A stretch of DNA of 32,619 nt from Chloroflexota bacterium. Its GTDB lineage: Bacteria; Chloroflexota; Anaerolineae; Anaerolineales; Villigracilaceae. Shown one piece after another: positions 8,255 through 14,430 of this stretch (its first letter is position 1; the number at the start of each line of letters is the position of its first letter). The translations under genes and the position numbers were made by a program. The notes under the pieces were generated by a model, which saw only the letters and a program-made list of their open reading frames with translations, searched no databases and was not told the DNA's origin. The DNA lies in the NCBI GenBank assembly GCA_005778035.1, contig SXKT01000012.1, positions 1-32,619 on the forward strand, given 5' to 3'.

Positions 8255-9690
8255 TGAATTTCAATTTGATGGCAGTTTTTCCTGAATTGCTCTTGTTGGC
8301 GCTTGCTGTTGTAATTTTGGTGGTAGACCCATTTTGGAAAGATAGCAACCGCAAAAACAACCTGGGTTGGTTAGCTACCCTCGGTTTGTTTGGTGTCATC
8401 CTTGCCAGTTTATTATTCGCGGCACCTGCACAGGACCAATTGGCTTTGGGTGGCATGGTTCGTTACGACGGTTTGGGTTTCGTCTTCAAGATGTTGTTCA
8501 TCTTTACGGCAGCTGTTTCTTCCCTGTTCTTTATGGATTCTGAGAAACTGGCTAACCGTGCTGAAGCTTATGTTCTTTTGATCGCGGCGACCATTGGTAT
8601 GAACTTCATGGCCAGCTCTACCGACCTGGTGATGATCTACCTGGCTATCGAGACCACTTCGATCCCAATGTATGTTCTCAGCGGTTTCATGCTCGATGAC
8701 AAGAGATCGACTGAGGCTGGGTTCAAGTATTTGTTATTCGGCGCTTTCACCTCGGCGATCTTCCTTTATGGCTTGTCCTTGGTTTATGGCTTCTCTGGTA
8801 CTACCCAGATCAGCGATATGCGCGGCTTTTTTGGAACTTTCAATCCCGTCTCTGGCGGATTGTTGTTCCTGCTGATTGTTGGGCTTGGCTTTAAGATCTC
8901 TTTGGTTCCTTTTCACTTTTGGGCACCCGATACATATGAAGGCGCACCCACACCGGTGGCGGGTTTCCTCAGCACTGCGTCCAAAGCTGCCGGCTTTGCG
9001 TTGCTGATGCGCCTGTTTGTGATGGCCTTCCCTCAGATGGCGGAACACTGGCAGATGTTGTTGGCTGTGATGGCGACCCTCTCTATGACCTTGGGTAATT
9101 TGGTCGCTTTGGCACAAACCAACATCAAACGCCTTCTTGCCTATTCCTCCATTGCCCATGCTGGTTATGCCTTGGTTGGTTTGGTTGCCAATAGCAAATT
9201 TGGCATCGAATCGGTGGTGTATTATTTGATCGCCTACGTGGCCACCAACTTGGCAGCATTTGGCATTATCGCTGTGTTCCAAAAATCGACAGGCAGCGAC
9301 GAGATCAGGGCATTTGATGGCATGAGCCGACGGTCTCCCTACTTGGGTTTGGCAATGTTGGCAGCCTTCCTTTCCTTATCCGGCATGCCACCCTTTGGCG
9401 GTTTCATCGCCAAGGTGTTGGTATTCGCCGCCGCTATGGAAGCCGGTTGGACCTGGTTGGTCATCGTTGGCGTACTCAATTCGATCGTGGGTGTGTACTA
9501 CTACCTGACCGTACTTAAGTACGTGTACCTGTACCGCATGGAAGGGGAAGTGGAGGAGGGACACCCGATCCATTCCAGCCGCCCCGCCGTGATCGCATTA
9601 TCGATCGCCTCACTCGGCGTGATCGTGGTAGGGGTCATTTTCTCGCCTTGGTTTGGGATGGCAACCCGAGCCGCGGCAAGCTTGTTTTAG
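8254..9690 (+). CDS. nuoN: NADH-quinone oxidoreductase subunit N (NuoN)
   Basis: NuoN is the antiporter-like subunit nearest the quinone module. The 478 residues have the usual length and about 14 hydrophobic helices. The expected lysines are visible: TM7 in GLGFKISLVPFHFWAPDTYEG, TM8 in STASKAAGFALLMR, and TM12 in GGFIAKVLVFAAAM. The ATG overlaps the nuoM2 stop by one base. It is the last nuo gene of the cluster. A 90-bp spacer with a hairpin and a promoter-like sequence separates it from the ATP synthase genes. Identity is secure. Confidence 0.95.
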   Translation: MNFNLMAVFPELLLLALAVVILVVDPFWKDSNRKNNLGWLATLGLFGVILASLLFAAPAQDQLALGGMVRYDGLGFVFKMLFIFTAAVSSLFFMDSEKLANRAEAYVLLIAATIGMNFMASSTDLVMIYLAIETTSIPMYVLSGFMLDDKRSTEAGFKYLLFGAFTSAIFLYGLSLVYGFSGTTQISDMRGFFGTFNPVSGGLLFLLIVGLGFKISLVPFHFWAPDTYEGAPTPVAGFLSTASKAAGFALLMRLFVMAFPQMAEHWQMLLAVMATLSMTLGNLVALAQTNIKRLLAYSSIAHAGYALVGLVANSKFGIESVVYYLIAYVATNLAAFGIIAVFQKSTGSDEIRAFDGMSRRSPYLGLAMLAAFLSLSGMPPFGGFIAKVLVFAAAMEAGWTWLVIVGVLNSIVGVYYYLTVLKYVYLYRMEGEVEEGHPIHSSRPAVIALSIASLGVIVVGVIFSPWFGMATRAAASLF

Positions 9691-9706
9691 AAATTTGTCC
9701 ATCATC

Positions 9707-9740
9707 AACCGCTCTTCCGGGGTCACCTGGGGGAGCGGTT
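9707..9740 (+). terminator. Hairpin after nuoN (terminator-like or attenuator)
   Basis: AACCGCTC and GAGCGGTT form a perfect 8-bp stem that extends inward by four pairs (two of them G-U) around a GC-rich loop. It lies 16 bp after the nuoN stop. The following bases (TGAGATT) are not a T-run, so rho-independent termination would be weak. It separates the nuo genes from a candidate promoter for the atp genes. Confidence 0.5.
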
Positions 9741-9745
9741 TGAGA

Positions 9746-9772
9746 TTGACCAACGATTGTTTGTGATATAAT
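9746..9772 (+). promoter_or_regulatory. Candidate promoter for the atp genes
   Basis: TTGACC and a perfect TATAAT are separated by 15 bp, slightly short of the optimum. The predicted start of transcription falls only 0-3 bases before the atpZ ATG at 9781, and no Shine-Dalgarno is visible between -10 and ATG. The first gene may therefore be translated from a leaderless mRNA. Confidence 0.5.
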
Positions 9773-9780
9773 ACACGACC

Positions 9781-10050
9781 ATGAATGAGCAAGAACGCAA
9801 AAACTCTGACAAACAGGCGCGATCCAACCTTGCCTTGGCAGCAGTTGCCAGCCAGGTGGGGGTGGTCACGATCGTAATTGTTTTTGCGGCACTTATTGGT
9901 GGTTTGTTGTTGGATAAGCAATTCGATACCAAACCAATGTTCACCCTTTTGTTACTGGTGTTCAGCATGCCGGTAACTGTTTTCCTAATGATCAAGATCG
10001 TCAAGAGTGCCACAAGTCGCATTCAGCCGGTCATCAAAAAAGAAGAATAG
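9781..10050 (+). CDS. AtpZ/AtpI-type F0F1 ATP synthase assembly protein
   Basis: This small membrane protein of 89 residues has two hydrophobic helices (VVTIVIVFAALIGGLLLD and FTLLLLVFSMPVTVFLMI). A charged N-terminus and the spacing of the helices fit the family encoded at the start of many atp operons (Pfam ATPase_gene1, AtpZ/AtpI). Known roles in the family include helping c-ring assembly and magnesium or calcium transport; which applies here is not visible. It stands directly before atpB, as expected. No ribosome site precedes the ATG, but a promoter-like TATAAT ends 8 bp upstream, suggesting leaderless initiation. Position and topology support the call more than sequence identity does. 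Confidence 0.75.
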   Translation: MNEQERKNSDKQARSNLALAAVASQVGVVTIVIVFAALIGGLLLDKQFDTKPMFTLLLLVFSMPVTVFLMIKIVKSATSRIQPVIKKEE

Positions 10051-10076
10051 AAAATCTTATAAGGAGGTAATTCGTT

Positions 10077-11090
10077 GTGACAGGAACTCCAAAACAGAAA
10101 GTATGGGGCCGTTGGGTTGTTCTCGCGGCGTTCGTGCTTGGCTTGTACCTGTTCACCGGCTTCTTTGGGTTTGGCCTTGCCATCCCGGTTGTAATGCCGG
10201 CCGTTGTACTGCCTACCGAACCACTCACAGAGATCATCCACACCCCATTGGGCGAGTTTTTCCTTAGCGGCACCTTGGTTGCCTTGCTCATCGCAGATGC
10301 AGCCATCATCGCTATCGCGCTTGGCATCAGCGCCGCAGTAAAAAAAGGCGACCTGATCCTGACCGGTATCGTGGGTGCTGTTGAAGCCTTGTTGGAAATG
10401 CTGCATGGCATGACCGAAGGCACCGCCGGTAAATGGACCAAACAGATCTTCCCTTGGTTTGCTACCATCACCTTGCTGGTGATGATCGCTAACTGGACCG
10501 AGCTTTTGCCTGGCGTTGAAACGATTGGCCGATTAGTGCAAGATGAAAAAGGCCACTATGAGTTACAACAAGTAGGCCCGATCCAAAGCATCATTAATCC
10601 TGCCGAAGATGGCCATGCTGCTGAAGGTGAGCATCACGAAGGCTGGCACCTGTACCCATTTGTCCGTGTTGTCTCAACAGACTTAAACTTCACGGTCGCC
10701 TTGGCACTGGTCGCGGTGGTGATGATCCAGTACTTTGGCATCAAATCGCAAGGCCTGGCTTACTTTTCCAAGTTTTGGGCAACAGGCACGGTCTTCTCCA
10801 AACCGATCTTTGGTGTGATCGATTTTGGCGTTGGTCTGCTTGAGATCGTCTCCGAATTTTCAAAGGTCCTGTCATTTGCCTTCCGTCTTTTTGGTAATAT
10901 TTTCGCTGGTTCCGTTTTGCTGTTTGTTATTGGCTCCTTGGTACCAGTATTTGCACAGTCCATCTTTTATTTGTTGGAATTTTTCGTGGGCGCCATTCAG
11001 GCGTTCGTGTTCGGTCTGTTGGCAATGACCTTTATGGCGCAAGCCACACAAGGCCACGGCGGCGAACATCACGAGGAAGCACACGCGTAA
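10077..11090 (+). CDS. atpB: ATP synthase F0 subunit a (AtpB)
   Basis: Subunit a forms the two ion half-channels against the c-ring. The GTG start at 10077 has a strong ribosome site (AAGGAGGT) with 8-nt spacing, giving 337 residues. The essential arginine is visible in AFRLFGNIFAGSVLL (R270). It is followed by a helix typical of the family and the C-terminal segment AFVFGLLAMTFMAQAT. Two His-rich stretches stand out: an extramembrane loop (residues 178-191, DGHAAEGEHHEGWH) and the C-terminal tail (GHGGEHHEEAHA). The protein is longer than E. coli subunit a (271). It lies between the AtpZ/I gene and atpE, the usual order. Confidence 0.95.
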   Translation: MTGTPKQKVWGRWVVLAAFVLGLYLFTGFFGFGLAIPVVMPAVVLPTEPLTEIIHTPLGEFFLSGTLVALLIADAAIIAIALGISAAVKKGDLILTGIVGAVEALLEMLHGMTEGTAGKWTKQIFPWFATITLLVMIANWTELLPGVETIGRLVQDEKGHYELQQVGPIQSIINPAEDGHAAEGEHHEGWHLYPFVRVVSTDLNFTVALALVAVVMIQYFGIKSQGLAYFSKFWATGTVFSKPIFGVIDFGVGLLEIVSEFSKVLSFAFRLFGNIFAGSVLLFVIGSLVPVFAQSIFYLLEFFVGAIQAFVFGLLAMTFMAQATQGHGGEHHEEAHA

Positions 11091-11150
11091 GCTTCGGGCG
11101 CTTGCCCGGGTAAACCATTTTACAATTGGCGGAACCCCCGCCCGAAACTT
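11089..11150 (+). other. Long-range stem-loop in the atpB-atpE spacer
   Basis: AAGCTTCGGGCG (11089-11100) can pair with CGCCCGAAACTT (11139-11150), 11 of 12 positions. It encloses 38 nt and starts at the last base pairs of the atpB stop codon. The atpE ribosome site (GGAGG) follows directly. atpE must be made in excess over atpB because the c-ring is oligomeric. An mRNA structure protecting or enhancing atpE is therefore a reasonable inference. Confidence 0.55.
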
Positions 11151-11168
11151 TAACGGAGGATTTGATCT

Positions 11169-11396
11169 ATGGATGCAAATGCAGCTAAATTAATTGGTGC
11201 TGGTCTGGCTATGATCGGTGCCATCGGCGCAGGTGCCGGTATTGGTATCGTCGCGAGCGGCGCTGTACAGGCGATGGGCCGTAACCCAGATGCCACCGGT
11301 ACGATTCAGACCAACATGATCCTTGGCATCGCGTTCGCTGAAGCCGTGGCCATTTACTGTTTGGTCGTCGCTCTCCTTATCCTGTTCGTTTTCTAA
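11169..11396 (+). CDS. atpE: ATP synthase F0 subunit c (AtpE), proton-type
   Basis: This is the proteolipid forming the rotating c-ring. The 75 residues comprise two hydrophobic helices joined by the polar loop GRNPDATG. The ion-binding carboxylate is E58 in GIAFAEAVAIYCLVV. Helix 1 carries the glycine-rich GAGAGIGIVASG pattern. Aligned by hand to the sodium-type c subunit of Ilyobacter, the sodium ligands are absent: the helix-1 Gln is Ile here, and the Ser-Thr after the glutamate are Ala-Val. Proton coupling is therefore the inferred mode. The start has a good GGAGG site 9 nt upstream. Confidence 0.95.
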   Translation: MDANAAKLIGAGLAMIGAIGAGAGIGIVASGAVQAMGRNPDATGTIQTNMILGIAFAEAVAIYCLVVALLILFVF

Positions 11397-11414
11397 GATA
11401 ACAGGAGGTACACC

Positions 11415-12149
11415 TTGGAAGCTTTAGGTATTAATGGATCATTTTTACTGGTTCAAATCGTAAACCTGATCATCGTTTATGTTGTTGTTAGCAAATGGAT
11501 CGTCGGCCCGATCATCTCCATGCTCGAGAAACGCCGCGAAACAATTGCCCAAGGCATCGAAGATGCCCGTGTAGCCGCTGATGCCCGCGCCAATGCTGAG
11601 AAAGAAGCTGAGAAGATCATTGCCGAGGCTCAAACCAAGGCCAGCAAGGTTGTTCGTGATGCCAATGAGCGTGCCGAATCAGTGGCCCGCGATGTTAAAT
11701 CTGCTGCCGAAGCCGAAGCTGGCAAAGCCCGTGAAAAGGCCCTTGCCGGTGTTGAGGAAGAACGTGCCCGTATTTTGGGTGATCTTCGTGGCCAGGTTGC
11801 CGCCCTTTCCATCGCAGCTGCCCAAAAATTGGTCAACGATGCCCTGGATGAGAAACGCCAGCGCGCCCTTATCGATGAATTCTTTACCGGCGTAAAAGCC
11901 GGCAAGATCGTCGTGCTCGAAGATGCCAGCCTTACCGGCGCTACCGCTGAAGTGACCAGCGCTTTGCCACTTACGAGCGCTGAACAGGAATCCGCCAAAA
12001 AAGACGTCCTCGCCAAAACTGGTGCCCAGGCTGTATCTTTCAAGGTAGATCCTTCCATTCTCGGTGGTTTGGTTATCAAGGTCGGCGACAAGGTCGTAGA
12101 CGGTTCCGTCTCCGGCAAGCTCGAAGGCCTGCGCGCCAGCCTGCGCTAA
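11415..12149 (+). CDS. atpF: ATP synthase subunit b fused to the C-terminal domain of delta
   Basis: Residues 1-30 form the membrane anchor (LLVQIVNLIIVYVVVSKWIVGPI), followed by a long charged helix of b-subunit type to about residue 160. The last 75 residues are different. SALPLTSAEQ, VDPSILGGLVIKVGDKVVDGSV and KLEGLRASL match the C-terminal domain of subunit delta (OSCP). The N-terminal helical domain of delta, about 100 residues that bind the alpha subunits, is missing. The start is TTG at 11415 with AGGAGGT upstream. b-delta fusions are known in mycobacteria, but those include the whole delta. No separate atpH follows; the next gene is murE after a terminator. The peripheral stalk of this enzyme may therefore be built differently. 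Confidence 0.88.
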   Translation: MEALGINGSFLLVQIVNLIIVYVVVSKWIVGPIISMLEKRRETIAQGIEDARVAADARANAEKEAEKIIAEAQTKASKVVRDANERAESVARDVKSAAEAEAGKAREKALAGVEEERARILGDLRGQVAALSIAAAQKLVNDALDEKRQRALIDEFFTGVKAGKIVVLEDASLTGATAEVTSALPLTSAEQESAKKDVLAKTGAQAVSFKVDPSILGGLVIKVGDKVVDGSVSGKLEGLRASLR

Positions 12150-12162
12150 TTACAGTTTTTGC

Positions 12163-12191
12163 TTGAACCAAAGCAGCCCTGATGTTATTAT
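12163..12191 (+). promoter_or_regulatory. Candidate murE promoter nested in the atp terminator
   Basis: TTGAAC, a 17-bp spacer and TATTAT preceded by TG at the extended -10 position form a good promoter candidate. The -10 lies within the terminator loop and the left stem arm lies in the spacer. Transcription would start near 12198, about 14 nt before the first murE ATG. Confidence 0.45.
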
Positions 12192-12209
12192 TGGGGCTGC
12201 TTTCTTTTT
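12170..12209 (+). terminator. Intrinsic terminator of the atp operon
   Basis: AAAGCAGCCC and GGGCTGCTTT form a perfect 10-bp stem with a 14-nt loop, followed by CTTTTT. It begins 20 bp after the atpF-delta stop and ends two bases before the first possible murE ATG. Confidence 0.88.
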
Positions 12210-12211
12210 AA

Positions 12212-13822
12212 ATGATGACTATGAAAAGTAAAACTCTCCTCGATTTGCTCCCGGTTTTCACAAATGATTTTCCAGCCTCCTTCAACCTAACCCAGGTGGT
12301 GGCAGGTGTAACCGACGATTCGCGAAAGGTTATGCCTGGGTTCGTTTTTGTTGCATACTCGGGCGATAGTTCTGATGGCCACAAATACATCGAAACAGCC
12401 CAAAAAAATGGGGCCATTTTGGTTGTGGGAGACAAGCCTGCACAGCAACTGTGGTTGCCCAATTATGTGCAGGTAGAAAATTCTCGCAAAATGCTTGCCC
12501 ATTTGGCCGCGGCATTTTATGGCCATCCGGCTCATCATCTTACCGTTATTGGGGTAACGGGTACCGATGGAAAAACCACCACCGCGAACCTGATTTACGC
12601 GATCCTGCGGCATGCGGGTATTAAAGCCGGTCTGATATCGACCGTCAACGCGGTTATCGGAGATCAGGTGTTGGATACCGGTTTTCACGTAACCACGCCA
12701 GATGCACCTGCTGTTCAGCAGTACCTGGCGAAAATGGTGGAAAGCGGATTGACACATGTGGTGCTCGAAACTACATCGCATGGGTGGGCGCAATATCGAG
12801 TGGATGCTTGTGAGTTTGATATTGGAACAGTCACAAATATCACCCACGAACATTTGGATTACCACAAGACCTATCAAAACTACCTTCAGGCAAAAGCGCG
12901 CTTGCTTGAATCTCTCTCAATAACAAAACCCAAATCCAGCGGGCAGATCGGCCTCGCTGTGATAAACCGTGATGACGCGTCGTACGAGGCGCTCTCGCAG
13001 GTGGGTGTGCCTTGGGCTGTCTCGTATGGTTTCAAACACGGCTCTACGGTTTTGGCCAGCGATTACACCGCTACTGAAGCGGGAATTTACTTTAAGGTTA
13101 AACTGGAAGACAGTGAAACGGAACTGACTGTGCCACTGTACGGGAAATATAATGTTAGCAATTGCCTGGCGGCGATTGCGACGTCCGTATATGGGCTCGA
13201 GGTACCCTTACAAACCGCAACACAGGCACTTTCCCGGTTTGGTGGCATCCCCGGTCGGATGCAACGGTTTTCATTGGGGCAAAATTTTCTGGCCTTCGTC
13301 GATTTTGCACATACACCCAACGCTCTTGCTGTAACCCTGCAAACCGCCCAACAAATTCGCCAAAGCATGGTATCGGCTGGAAAACCTGCTGGGCGGGTGA
13401 TCGCGGTATTTGGATCGGCTGGGCTGCGTGATCGCGAAAAACGCCGCCTTATGGCTGAAGTAGCTGCCAAGAATGCTGATGTGACCATCTTGACCGCCGA
13501 AGATCCCCGAACTGAAGACCTTGGGGCGATCTTGTCAGAAATGTCTGCTGCGGCGATCAGCAACGGAGCCGAGGAAGGAAAGTCTCTCTTCAGCATTCAG
13601 GACAGGCCATCAGCCATTCGGTTTGCAGTAAGGTTGGCCACTGAAGGCGACATAGTTTTGTGCTGTGGCAAAGGACATGAGCAATCGATGTGCTTTGGAA
13701 CTGTGGAATACGCCTGGGATGATGCAGCAGGGCTTCAGGCTGCCTTGGCGGAATTATTAGGCAAGAACGGACCCGCAATGCCATTGTTGCCCACGACTCC
13801 CGGTTTTATCGCGAGGCCCTGA
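12212..13822 (+). CDS. murE: MurE-type UDP-N-acetylmuramoyl-tripeptide synthetase
   Basis: This is a Mur ligase that adds the third, diamino acid residue to UDP-MurNAc-dipeptide with ATP in the cytoplasm. The 536 residues show the N-terminal UDP-binding domain with VTDDSRKV, the ATP P-loop GVTGTDGKTTTAN, the HEHLDYHKTYQNY motif, and a C-terminal ligase domain with GSAGLRDREKRR and GKGHEQ. The residue pattern that often marks meso-diaminopimelate specificity (DNPR) reads EDPR here, so the amino acid added is not clear. Ornithine is reported in some Chloroflexota walls. Three ATGs (12212, 12215, 12221) are possible starts. None has a ribosome site and the terminator abuts the first. The stop overlaps the next gene start (TGATG). 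Confidence 0.85.
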   Translation: MMTMKSKTLLDLLPVFTNDFPASFNLTQVVAGVTDDSRKVMPGFVFVAYSGDSSDGHKYIETAQKNGAILVVGDKPAQQLWLPNYVQVENSRKMLAHLAAAFYGHPAHHLTVIGVTGTDGKTTTANLIYAILRHAGIKAGLISTVNAVIGDQVLDTGFHVTTPDAPAVQQYLAKMVESGLTHVVLETTSHGWAQYRVDACEFDIGTVTNITHEHLDYHKTYQNYLQAKARLLESLSITKPKSSGQIGLAVINRDDASYEALSQVGVPWAVSYGFKHGSTVLASDYTATEAGIYFKVKLEDSETELTVPLYGKYNVSNCLAAIATSVYGLEVPLQTATQALSRFGGIPGRMQRFSLGQNFLAFVDFAHTPNALAVTLQTAQQIRQSMVSAGKPAGRVIAVFGSAGLRDREKRRLMAEVAAKNADVTILTAEDPRTEDLGAILSEMSAAAISNGAEEGKSLFSIQDRPSAIRFAVRLATEGDIVLCCGKGHEQSMCFGTVEYAWDDAAGLQAALAELLGKNGPAMPLLPTTPGFIARP

Positions 13823-14430
13823 TGATGCAAATGCCGGAACCAACCATATTGAAGGGCAAATTTATCCAATTGGAGCCAATGACGCTGGAGCATGTGGGCG
13901 GGTTGGCTTATGCCGGCAGAGATCCATCGATTTGGACTTATATGCTGTATGGCTTGGTGAATACTGAGGAAAAAATGGCCGGTTTTGTGAAAGAAATTTT
14001 GAGCCGCAAGGATGCTGGAACCGATGAGCCATACATTGTTCGTGACCTGGCAAGTGGCCGGATTGCAGGTGCAACCCGCTACCTGGATATTCGTAAAAAA
14101 GACCACGCGGTTGAGATAGGCGGAACTTTTTATGATACAGATTTTCAACGGACCTATGTCAACTCAGAAGCCAAGTATTTGTTGTTACAAAACGCCTTCG
14201 AAAAATTAGGCTGCATTAGGGTTCAATTTAAAGCCGATTCCCGCAACCTGCGATCTTTGGCAGCCATTGAAAGGTTGGGAGCTGTGAAGGAAGGCGTTTT
14301 GCGTAACCATATGCTCCTTGAGGATGGTACCTACCGGCATTCGGTCTATTACAGTATCTTGCCTGAAGAATGGCCGGTGATCAAACATACCCTTGCAGAG
14401 CGTTTGCAACTTTCTTCCGATCCAATTTAA
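13822..14430 (+). CDS. GNAT-family N-acetyltransferase, RimJ/RimL type
   Basis: This 202-residue protein matches the acetyltransferase group that contains RimJ and RimL. The N-terminal strand is KGKFIQLEPMTLEHV. The acetyl-CoA region shows GGTFYDTDFQRTYVNSEAKY, and the conserved end reads SLAAIERLGAVKEGVLRNHML followed by HSVYYSIL. These proteins transfer acetyl groups from acetyl-CoA to amines, including protein N-termini and small molecules. The substrate here cannot be deduced. The ATG overlaps the murE stop by one base, so it is translationally coupled to murE, though a wall-related role is only a possibility. Its stop codon interlocks with that of the convergent regulator gene (shared TTAA). 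Confidence 0.8.
   Translation: MMQMPEPTILKGKFIQLEPMTLEHVGGLAYAGRDPSIWTYMLYGLVNTEEKMAGFVKEILSRKDAGTDEPYIVRDLASGRIAGATRYLDIRKKDHAVEIGGTFYDTDFQRTYVNSEAKYLLLQNAFEKLGCIRVQFKADSRNLRSLAAIERLGAVKEGVLRNHMLLEDGTYRHSVYYSILPEEWPVIKHTLAERLQLSSDPI

Noticed and set aside
9691-9780. Riboswitch between nuoN and atpZ
   Set aside because: Only a simple hairpin and a promoter-like sequence are visible; no known riboswitch core is present and the spacer is too short.
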